A stretch of 64,000 bases of DNA from Sanguibacter sp. HDW7 (GTDB taxonomy: Bacteria > Actinomycetota > Actinomycetes > Actinomycetales > Cellulomonadaceae): assembly GCF_011300875.1 (NCBI RefSeq), contig NZ_CP049862.1, forward strand, positions 3,100,001 through 3,164,000, written 5' to 3'. Made by a program: the position numbers and the translations under genes. The notes beneath the pieces are model-generated. The model was not told the origin of the DNA, did not search any database, and saw only the letters and a program-made list of their open reading frames with translations. This document shows positions 46,844-54,525 of this stretch, one piece after another; positions within the stretch are counted from its first letter, which is position 1; every line of letters begins with the position of its first letter.

Positions 46844-47197
46844 GAGGGTTGGTGCTCGCCACCTTCGTGCGCTCGCTGTCCGGAGCAGGACGGTGGTCCT
46901 GCTCTCGTGGACCGGCCCGGAGGGTGCCGTTGCACGCGGGGAGGCGGGGCGGGGTGGCGACCGGACGGTCGAACCTTGCGCGACGGCGGCCGCGGCCCTG
47001 CGCCGTCGTCGGCCTGGTCCTCCACCACCTTGCCCCAGCCGAGAGCGTTTCTCGACCTGGCGAACGCTTCATTTGAAGCAACCTTGACCGAGACTTGGCG
47101 CGAATAGTCCTCTGACCTGCATCGACGCAGCCCAAGGGATCGTTATGGGAACGTGACATTTACCAAGGTGAGGGGTTTCACAGGGAAATCGGGAAAC
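46844..47197. other. Gene-free region upstream of the betaine ABC operon
   Basis: About 350 bases without a credible gene. The first half is GC-rich, the second half (47040-47170) is relatively AT-rich. It holds the palindrome GCTTCATTTGAAGC at 47066-47079, and presumably the promoters of the minus-strand ABC operon. Confidence 0.55.
47066..47079. promoter_or_regulatory. Operator-like palindrome GCTTC-ATTT-GAAGC
   Basis: A short symmetric site in an AT-rich stretch about 225 bases upstream of the ABC operon start. It may bind a regulator; no regulator gene is adjacent. Confidence 0.35.
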
Positions 47198-47851
47198 TCA
47201 CTCCGCGAGGTGCGCCCCGGCCGTCGCGTGCTCGCCCAGCGGGCCCATCGCCTGGACGCCCTCCTTGGCCCACCTGCGCACAGCGAACGAGAGGCCCACG
47301 AGGAACATCCCGAGCACGATCGCCCACACCCCGAAGATCCACAGGAGCGCGACGAGCCCGACCGCCGGCTGCGTGAGCAGGACGACGCCGAAGCCCGCCC
47401 AGAGCACGCCACCGATGATCCCCCAGACCCGCGCACCGCCCGGCACGCCCTTGATCGTCGCGGCGAGGACGACCTCGCCGATGCCGTGGACGATCGCCCA
47501 GAACGCCGAGGTGTAGACGAGCACGAGAAGCGAGATCCCGGGCATGAGGAGCACGATCACGCCGAACGCGATGTTGATGAGACCGAGGGCGACGTGAAGC
47601 CCTGTGCCGCCGAGCTCGCGGTGGCGGAGCGCCTCGACGATCTCGACGACGCCTTCGACGAGGGCGGTCGCGCCGAGGACGATCGCGAGCGTCCAGGCCG
47701 TCGTCATGGGCGCGACCATGGCGACGATGCCGAAGATCACGAGGAGGATGCCGCGGGCGAGGGTGAGGTACCAGACCCGCTTGCCGACGTCGGCGAGCGC
47801 GTCGCGCACCGGGGTCGTGGCGGCAGGGTCTGCGTGACGCGGTGCGGACAT
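47198..47851 (-). CDS. HdeD/DUF308-type membrane protein
   Basis: The protein has 217 residues with six hydrophobic helices, and the internal repeat of HdeD proteins: LARGILLVIFGIVAMVAPMTTAWTLAIVLGATALVEGVVEIVEA, GLHVALGLINIAFGVIVLLMPGISLLVLVYTSAFWAIVHGIGEVVLA and GGVLWAGFGVVLLTQPAVGLVALLWIFGVWAIVLGMFLVGLSF. The ATG follows AAGGAGCC. Members respond to acid or general stress in other bacteria; the role here is unknown. It is divergent from csoR. Confidence 0.87.
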   Translation of the reverse strand: MSAPRHADPAATTPVRDALADVGKRVWYLTLARGILLVIFGIVAMVAPMTTAWTLAIVLGATALVEGVVEIVEALRHRELGGTGLHVALGLINIAFGVIVLLMPGISLLVLVYTSAFWAIVHGIGEVVLAATIKGVPGGARVWGIIGGVLWAGFGVVLLTQPAVGLVALLWIFGVWAIVLGMFLVGLSFAVRRWAKEGVQAMGPLGEHATAGAHLAE

Positions 47852-47940
47852 CGTGGCTCCTTGCGCTGGTGAGAACAGGGCGACATGCTGCTCCGATCGT
47901 CCTCCCTGTCCGGTTCAAGGGCAAGGGACTCGCCGGTCAG

Positions 47941-47980
47941 ATACCCCCTGGGGGTGTACAGCCGTACCCCATGGGGGTAT
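47941..47980 (+). promoter_or_regulatory. Two CsoR-type operators and promoter of csoR-copA
   Basis: Two G/C-run palindromes lie close together: ATACCCCCTGGGGGTG (47941-47956) and TACCCCATGGGGGTAT (47965-47980). Both fit the known CsoR operator pattern (TACCCC...GGGGTA). They also form one larger symmetric region. TATCGT (47978-47983) ends seven bases before the csoR ATG, so the second operator covers the presumed -10 region and repression would be direct. Confidence 0.8.
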
Positions 47981-47990
47981 CGTCGTGGAC

Positions 47991-48293
47991 ATGGAGCACA
48001 CGACCGCCACCGCGACCCACGGCTACGTCCAGGACAAGGACGCCTACCTCAAACGCCTCGCCCGCATCGAGGGCCAGGTCCGCGGCATCGCCCGCATGGT
48101 CGAGAACGACACGTACTGCATCGACATCCTCACGCAGGTCGCCGCCGTGACGAAGGCCCTCCACGCCGTGAGCGTCGGCCTCGTCGGCGACCACCTCGGC
48201 CACTGCGTCGTCGACGCCGCCAAGCAGTCCGACGAGGCCGGCGCGGCCAAGGTCGCCGAGGCGACCGACGCGATCGCCCGCCTGCTCCGCTGA
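47991..48293 (+). CDS. csoR: Copper-sensing repressor CsoR
   Basis: This 100-residue DUF156 protein is a four-helix repressor that leaves DNA when Cu(I) binds. The copper ligands Cys43 (in NDTYCIDIL), His68 and Cys72 (in GDHLGHCV) have the CsoR spacing. The conserved YLKRLARIEGQVRGIARMV helix is at the start. The ATG at 47991 is preceded by two CsoR-type palindromes, and copA follows 17 bases after the stop. Self-regulation is likely. The frame is open upstream, but these codons would overlap the operators. Confidence 0.93.
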   Translation: MEHTTATATHGYVQDKDAYLKRLARIEGQVRGIARMVENDTYCIDILTQVAAVTKALHAVSVGLVGDHLGHCVVDAAKQSDEAGAAKVAEATDAIARLLR

Positions 48294-48309
48294 CCCCCGG
48301 GAGACACCC

Positions 48310-50829
48310 ATGAGCACCACCACCGGCCTCGGCCTGCCCGAGGCCACCGAGCCCGTCGTCGTCGACCTCGCCGTCGGCGGCATGACCTGCGCTTCCTGCG
48401 TCGCCCGCGTCGAGAAGAAGCTCGCGAAGCTCCCCGGCGTCAGCGCGACCGTCAACCTCCCCCTCGAGTCCGCGCACGTGACGATCGAGGCCGTCGACGG
48501 CACGAGCGTCGACGCCGCCGCGCTCGTCGCCGCCGTCGAGGCCGCGGGCTACACCGCGTCGGTCACGCGCACGACGGCGCCCGCCGCTCCCGCTCTCGTC
48601 GCGACGCTGCCCGACGCGTCCGCGCCCACCGACCCCGCCGGTCCGACGACCACGTCCGACGACGCGCACGACGACCACGACACCTCCGCCCCGCTCCCCG
48701 ACCGCGGCACCGACCTCCTGCGCCGCCTGCGCGTCTCCGCCGTCCTCGCCCTGCCCGTCGTCGTCCTCTCGATGATCCCCGCCACGCAGTTCGACGGCTG
48801 GCAGTGGCTCGTCACCGCGCTCGCCCTGCCCGTCGTCACGTGGGGCGCCTGGCCGTTCCACACCGCCGCGTTCCGCGCCGGCCGCCACGGCGCGTCGACC
48901 ATGGACACCCTCGTCTCGCTCGGCGTCATCGCCGCGACCACCTGGTCGCTCTGGGCGCTGCTCCTCGGCGGCGCTGGCGAGATCGGCATGCGCATGCAGC
49001 CGACGCTCATCCCCCGCGCAGGCAACCACTCCGGCATGCCCGAGCTCTACCTCGAGGTTGCCGTCGTCGTCACCGTCTTCCTCCTCGCCGGCCGCTACAC
49101 CGAGCACCGCTCGCGCCGACGCGCGGGCGACGCCCTGCGCACGCTCCTCGAGCTCGGCGCGACGACCGCGACCCTGCGCGTCACGGCCGCCGACGGAACC
49201 GTCACCGAGCGCGAGGTCCCCGCGGCCCAGCTGCAGGTCGGCGACGAGTTCGTCGTCCGCCCCGGCGGCAAGGTCGCGACCGACGGCGTCGTCGTGAGCG
49301 GCACCGCCGCGATCGACACGTCGCTCCTCACAGGCGAGCCCGTGCCCGTCGACGTCACGGCCGGCGACGACGTCACCGGCGCGACGATCAACACCGACGG
49401 CCACCTCGTCGTCCGCGCCACGCGTGTCGGCGAGGAGACGACGCTCGCGCAGATCGGCCGGCTCGTCGCCGCCGCCCAGACCGGCAAGGCGCCCGTCCAG
49501 CGGCTCGCCGACAGGATCTCGGCCGTGTTCGTGCCCGTCGTCCTCGTCATCGCCCTCGTGACGCTCGTCGCGTGGCTGCTCGTCGGCGGCACCGACGCCG
49601 CGAACGTCCAGGCGGCGTTCACCGCGGCCGTCGCCGTCCTCATCATCGCGTGCCCCTGCGCGCTCGGCCTCGCGACCCCGACCGCCCTGCTCGTCGGCAC
49701 GGGGCGCGCCGCCCAGCTCGGCATCGTCATCAAGGGCCCCGAGACGCTCGAGTCGACGCGACGCATCGACACCGTCGTCCTCGACAAGACCGGAACCGTC
49801 ACCGCGGGCGCGATGGCCGTCGCGGGCGTCGTCCCGCTCGCGGACGACGTGAGCGCCGACGACGTCCTCGCGTACGCCGCTGCGGTCGAGGGTGGCTCCG
49901 AGCACCCCGTCGCCCGCGCGATCGTGCGGGCCTGGACGCCCTCCAGCAGCGACGCGCCCGCGACGACCGGCGCCGACGGCGTCGTCGTCGGGTCGCTCCA
50001 GACGCTCGACTTCACGACGACCGCGGGCGGCGGCGTCAGCGGCACCGTGCGCACCGCGCACTCGGGCCCGCACCTCTCGCGCCGCGTCCTCGTCGGCAGG
50101 CCCGCGTGGATCGCGGACCAGACGGGGATCGCCGCGACGGCGTCGGGCACGGACGCGTCGGCGAGCCCCGCCGGGCTCGCGGCCGCGCGCGCGGCGGAGG
50201 CCGTGCGTGAGGCCGAGGAGTCCGGCGCGACGGCCGTCGTCGTCGCCTGGGACGGTACGGCGCGCGGCGTCATCGTCCTGCGCGACCCGGTGAAGCCCAC
50301 GTCGGCCGATGCGATCGCCGAGCTGCGCGGCCTCGGGCTGCGGCCCTTCCTCGTCACGGGCGACAACGCGGGTGCTGCCCGCGAGGTCGCGGCCGACGTC
50401 GGCATCGACCCGGCCGACGTCGTCGCTGGCGTCCTGCCCGACGGCAAGGTCGACGTCGTCAAGCGGCTGCAGGCCGAGGGGCGGGTCGTCGCTGTCGTCG
50501 GCGACGGCGTCAACGACGCCGCAGCGCTCGCGCAGGCCGGCACGCAAGGCCTCGGCATGGCGATGGGCACGGGCACGGACGCGGCGATCCAGGCGTCCGA
50601 CGTGACGCTCGTGCGCGGCGACCTGCGCGCGGCCGCGGCAGCGGTGCGGATCTCGCGCCGGACGCTCGCGATCATCAAGCAGAACCTGTTCTGGGCGTTC
50701 GCGTACAACGTCGCGGCGATCCCGCTCGCGGCGCTCGGCATGCTCAACCCGATGATCGCGGGGGCCGCGATGGCGGCGAGCTCGGTCATCGTCGTGGCGA
50801 ACAGCCTCCGCCTCCGCACGGCCTCCTGA
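48310..50829 (+). CDS. copA: Copper-exporting P1B-type ATPase CopA
   Basis: This 839-residue pump moves Cu(I) out of the cell. An HMA domain with GGMTCASC (Cys27, Cys30) is at the N-terminus. Membrane metal site: ACPCALGLATPTALLVGTG. The phosphorylated Asp is in VVLDKTGTVTAG; TGEPVPVD is the actuator loop; the HP motif is in GGSEHPVARAI; the hinge is VAVVGDGVNDAAAL. An Ala/Pro/Asp-rich linker (about residues 95-135) with a HDDHD cluster separates HMA from the membrane part. It is co-transcribed with csoR. A perfect palindrome lies 12 bases after the stop. Confidence 0.95.
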   Translation: MSTTTGLGLPEATEPVVVDLAVGGMTCASCVARVEKKLAKLPGVSATVNLPLESAHVTIEAVDGTSVDAAALVAAVEAAGYTASVTRTTAPAAPALVATLPDASAPTDPAGPTTTSDDAHDDHDTSAPLPDRGTDLLRRLRVSAVLALPVVVLSMIPATQFDGWQWLVTALALPVVTWGAWPFHTAAFRAGRHGASTMDTLVSLGVIAATTWSLWALLLGGAGEIGMRMQPTLIPRAGNHSGMPELYLEVAVVVTVFLLAGRYTEHRSRRRAGDALRTLLELGATTATLRVTAADGTVTEREVPAAQLQVGDEFVVRPGGKVATDGVVVSGTAAIDTSLLTGEPVPVDVTAGDDVTGATINTDGHLVVRATRVGEETTLAQIGRLVAAAQTGKAPVQRLADRISAVFVPVVLVIALVTLVAWLLVGGTDAANVQAAFTAAVAVLIIACPCALGLATPTALLVGTGRAAQLGIVIKGPETLESTRRIDTVVLDKTGTVTAGAMAVAGVVPLADDVSADDVLAYAAAVEGGSEHPVARAIVRAWTPSSSDAPATTGADGVVVGSLQTLDFTTTAGGGVSGTVRTAHSGPHLSRRVLVGRPAWIADQTGIAATASGTDASASPAGLAAARAAEAVREAEESGATAVVVAWDGTARGVIVLRDPVKPTSADAIAELRGLGLRPFLVTGDNAGAAREVAADVGIDPADVVAGVLPDGKVDVVKRLQAEGRVVAVVGDGVNDAAALAQAGTQGLGMAMGTGTDAAIQASDVTLVRGDLRAAAAAVRISRRTLAIIKQNLFWAFAYNVAAIPLAALGMLNPMIAGAAMAASSVIVVANSLRLRTAS

Positions 50830-50841
50830 CCCAAGACCGTT

Positions 50842-50884
50842 CGATAGCCGATCCGTGCATCTGACGTGCACGGATCGGCTATCG
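50842..50884. repeat. GATAGCCGATCC palindrome after copA (terminator-like)
   Basis: Perfect 18-base arms CGATAGCCGATCCGTGCA (50842-50859) and 50867-50884, loop of seven. It belongs to the same family as the units around the MFS gene at 41723-41910 and 43453-43495, and lies between the convergent copA and ABC permease genes. Confidence 0.85.
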
Positions 50885-50906
50885 AGCCCCTGGGGGACGA
50901 GGGCGG

Positions 50907-51670
50907 TCAGCGGAAGCGGCGGCCCTCGTCGCGCCGGTACGCCCACACCGCGAGCGCCGCGAACACGACCGTCCAGCCGAGCAGCACGAACCACGACGAC
51001 CCGTGCGCCTGCTCGACGCCGAGTGCGTCGACGAGCAGGTCACGCCCTGCACGCGTCGGCGTCGCGAGCGACACCGTGTCCATCCACGCCGGGAACAGTG
51101 ACGGCGGCATGAACAGGCCGCCCGCGAACGCGAGCGGGAAGAGGATCACCTGGACGATCGCGATCGCGGCCTTGGCCGTGAGCGCGTAGCCGAGCCCGAT
51201 GCCGAGGAGGATGAACGGCACCGCGCCGACGAGCAGCATCCCGACGCCCGCGAGCAGCCGCGGCGCGGGCACGCCCGCCGAGGTGAAGAACGCGGCGACG
51301 AGCAGCAGCGGCACCATGCCGAACAGGGCCATGACGAGCCCGACGAGGATCCGCCCGACGAACCGCGGCACGGGACCGGCGGGCAGCGCGCGCACGAACG
51401 GGTCGAACGGCGACTCGCGGTCCTCGGCGACGCCGAGGCCGTGCGTGAACATGCTTGCGGAGCACACGGAGAAGAAGGCGAGGCCAGCGACGGACATCGT
51501 CGCCCACAGCCGGTTCCCCGCGACCTCGGCCTGCGGCACGACGAAGAAGAACAGGGCGAGCGCTGGGAAGACGGCGTTGCCGATGACGGCCGCGGGGATG
51601 CGGATCGTCTCGAGCAGCTGGAACTTCGTGTGCACCGCGACGAGGCGGAGCGCTCCGGGGGCCGTGGCGG

Positions 51671-51674
<4 letters not shown>
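50907..51674 (-). CDS. ABC-2 type permease
   Basis: The 255-residue permease starts with ATG inside the ATPase stop (ATGA). Six helices are visible, starting with VIGNAVFPALALFFFVV and ending with WFVLLGWTVVFAALAVWAY, and the ABC-2 mark PLAFAGGLFMPPSLFPAWMDTVSLATPTRAGRDLLVDAL is present. With the upstream ATPase it forms an exporter of unknown substrate (drug, lipid or peptide). Confidence 0.87.
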
Positions 51675-52566
<892 letters not shown>

Positions 52567-52570
<4 letters not shown>

Positions 52571-52872
52571 GGTGTGGCTCCTCGGACGATCTGGCGGAGG
52601 GTCTCGGTGTAGACCTCGAAGGCGCGGCGGCCTGCGGGGGTGAGGGCGAGGTAGGTGACGGGCTTGCGGCCCTCGTGCGCCTTGGTGACGGCGACGTAGC
52701 CGGGGTCCTCGAGCTTGCGCAGGTGGGTCGAGAGGTTGCCACCGGTCATGTCGAGCAGCTTCTGCAGGCGCGGGAACGTCATCTCGTCGCCGGGGCCGAG
52801 CGTCGCGAGGGTCGCGACGACGCGGAGCCGCGCGGGGGCGTGGATGACGGGGTCGAGCTCGCCGGCGCTCAC
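52567..52872 (-). CDS. Small winged-helix transcriptional regulator (DUF/MarR-ArsR-like)
   Basis: A GTG at 52872, overlapping the stop of the upstream membrane gene, gives 101 residues. It is a pure winged-helix domain: HAPARLRVVATLATLGPGDEMTFPRLQKLLDMTGGNLSTHLRKLEDPGYVAVTKAHEGRKPVTYLALTPAGRRAFEVYTETLRQI. No Cys for metal sensing is present. Such one-domain regulators are often encoded with an ABC exporter and a membrane protein and repress their own operon. The overlaps (membrane protein, regulator, ATPase, permease) show one operon. Confidence 0.85.
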
Positions 52873-53510
52873 GGCAGGCCCCGACGACGACGCGCGAGGA
52901 TCACGGAGACGAGTGCAGCGCCGAGCATGCCGCCGCCGCCCGCGAGCGCCATGACGGTGTAGTTCCCGGGGATGCCGGCGAGCGTCGCGGCCCCGGCGAC
53001 GAGAACGATCCACGCGCCGAGCAGGTACATGGTCATCTCCTGCCAGAGCGCGCCGCCCGCGAGGTAGAGGAGGCCGACGAGGAACGCGGGCAGGGCGTTC
53101 CAGGCGAGCGAGAGCACGGGGTCGCTCGCCCCGGCTCGGGTGAGGCCCGCCATGATGAGGTAGACGGCGGCGAAACCGATGGTCCACGTCCAGCCGAACA
53201 TCGCGCCGGCGCGTGCGGAGGGTCCGCGGACGCCTCCGGCGCGGCGGGCGATGTGGATGCCGGTCGCGACGGCGGCACCCAGGAGGAGCACGCCGAAGAT
53301 GATGCCTGCGAGCGCTCCGGGCGGTCCGTCGTGGGTGCGGCTGCCCCAGCCGAGGGCGCCGTAGCCGAGCAGCCAGGCGAGGCCCCACACGGTGAAGAGG
53401 TAGGTCGGGGACGGTTCGGCGCGGTGGACGACGGTTGCGCGCTGGGCGTCGATGAGGGCGAGCGAGGCGGCCGCGTCGAGCGGTGCGTCGTCCTGGTGGT
53501 CGTCGGTCAT
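52869..53510 (-). CDS. Six-helix membrane protein of the exporter operon
   Basis: The protein has 213 residues; the ATG is behind GGGAGGGG. Six hydrophobic stretches are visible, from LFTVWGLAWLLGYGALGW to TVMALAGGGGMLGAALVSVILA. Family unknown to me; similar membrane proteins with such regulators and exporters occur in actinobacteria. The GNYTVMALAGGGGM block may be characteristic. It is the first gene of the operon, and the AGTTTGC palindrome lies upstream. Confidence 0.65.
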   Translation of the reverse strand: MTDDHQDDAPLDAAASLALIDAQRATVVHRAEPSPTYLFTVWGLAWLLGYGALGWGSRTHDGPPGALAGIIFGVLLLGAAVATGIHIARRAGGVRGPSARAGAMFGWTWTIGFAAVYLIMAGLTRAGASDPVLSLAWNALPAFLVGLLYLAGGALWQEMTMYLLGAWIVLVAGAATLAGIPGNYTVMALAGGGGMLGAALVSVILARRRRGLP

Positions 53511-53522
53511 GACCCCTCCCGA

Positions 53523-53539
53523 AGTTTGCGATGCAAACT
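53523..53539. promoter_or_regulatory. Palindrome AGTTTGC-GAT-GCAAACT between divergent genes
   Basis: Seven-base perfect arms with three bases between. TTTGCA occurs again at 53542-53547. It is AT-rich within a GC-rich region, 13 bases upstream of the exporter operon start and 63 bases upstream of the divergent CPBP gene. It is a good candidate operator for the 101-residue regulator. Confidence 0.55.
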
Positions 53540-53601
53540 ACTTTGCACCGGCGCCGGCGGACACGCAACCCCTTCCCGGCCGCCACTGCTATAACGGGGC
53601 G

Positions 53602-54411
53602 ATGAGCACCGTCGCCGAGAACGCCCCGACCCCCGCGGCCGACCGCAGCACGCGCCGACGCCTCGGCGTCGAGATCTGGATCGTCCTCGGGCTCTCCCTC
53701 GGACGCTCCGCGGTCTACGCCGTCGCGAACATCCTCGAGCGCCTCACCGCCGACATCCCGCTCGGCGACCAGTCCGCGTCGATCAACACCTCCCTCTCGG
53801 TGCGCCCCTGGGTCGACCTCGCCTACCAGCTGCTCAGCATCGGGTTCACGCTCGTCCCCGTCGCCCTCGCGCTCTACCTGCTCTCCGCGCCCGGTCGCTC
53901 CGTCCTCAAGCAGATCGGCCTCGACCGCGCCCGACCCCTGCGCGACCTCGGCTGGGGCGTCGCCCTCGCCGCCGCGATCGGCCTGCCCGGCCTCGGCTTC
54001 TACGCGCTCGGGCGTGCCGTCGGCATCACCGTCCAGGTGCAGCCCGCCAACCTCGACGCCTACTGGTGGACCATCCCCGTCCTCATCCTCCACGCGCTGA
54101 AGAACGCGCTGCTCGAGGAGGTCGTCGTCGTCGCCTACCTCATGACGCGGCTCGAGCAGATGCGCTGGTCCGTCCCCGCGATCATCATCGCGTCGTCCGT
54201 CCTGCGCGGCAGCTACCACCTGTACCAGGGCATCGGCCCGTTCTTCGGCAACGTCGTCATGGGCGTCGTCTTCTGCCTCTTCTACCTCTCGCGCTGGGGC
54301 AGACGCCGCACCATGCCGCTCGTCGTCGCGCACACGGTCCTCGACATCGTCTCGTTCGTCGGCTGGGCGCTCCTGCCTACGAGCCTCCTCGAGACGCTCG
54401 GCGTGCTCTGA
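53602..54411 (+). CDS. CPBP-family intramembrane protease-like protein
   Basis: The protein has 269 residues from the ATG at 53602; TATAAC ends six bases upstream, so a leaderless start is likely. Seven or eight helices are visible. CPBP (Abi) motifs: HALKNALLEEVVVVAYLMTRL holds the two Glu, SSVLRGSYHLYQGIGPFFGNVVMGVVF has the second-motif His, and VVAHTVLDIVSFVG the last His/Asp. The usual Arg after the EE pair is not in the expected place, so activity is uncertain. Possible roles: prenyl-protein or peptide processing. Confidence 0.82.
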   Translation: MSTVAENAPTPAADRSTRRRLGVEIWIVLGLSLGRSAVYAVANILERLTADIPLGDQSASINTSLSVRPWVDLAYQLLSIGFTLVPVALALYLLSAPGRSVLKQIGLDRARPLRDLGWGVALAAAIGLPGLGFYALGRAVGITVQVQPANLDAYWWTIPVLILHALKNALLEEVVVVAYLMTRLEQMRWSVPAIIIASSVLRGSYHLYQGIGPFFGNVVMGVVFCLFYLSRWGRRRTMPLVVAHTVLDIVSFVGWALLPTSLLETLGVL

Positions 54412-54525
54412 GAGCGCGCCCCCGTCCGCCCACAGGACCGACCCGCTACGACCCAGGGATGATCCTGGCGGCCCACATCCGGCAAAGCGCTCGGGTCGAC
54501 GCCCCCTCACCCCTAGACTCGGGCC

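Noticed and set aside
48130-50994. A minus-strand open frame of about 950 codons across copA
   Set aside because: It is antisense to copA, which has all P-type ATPase motifs.
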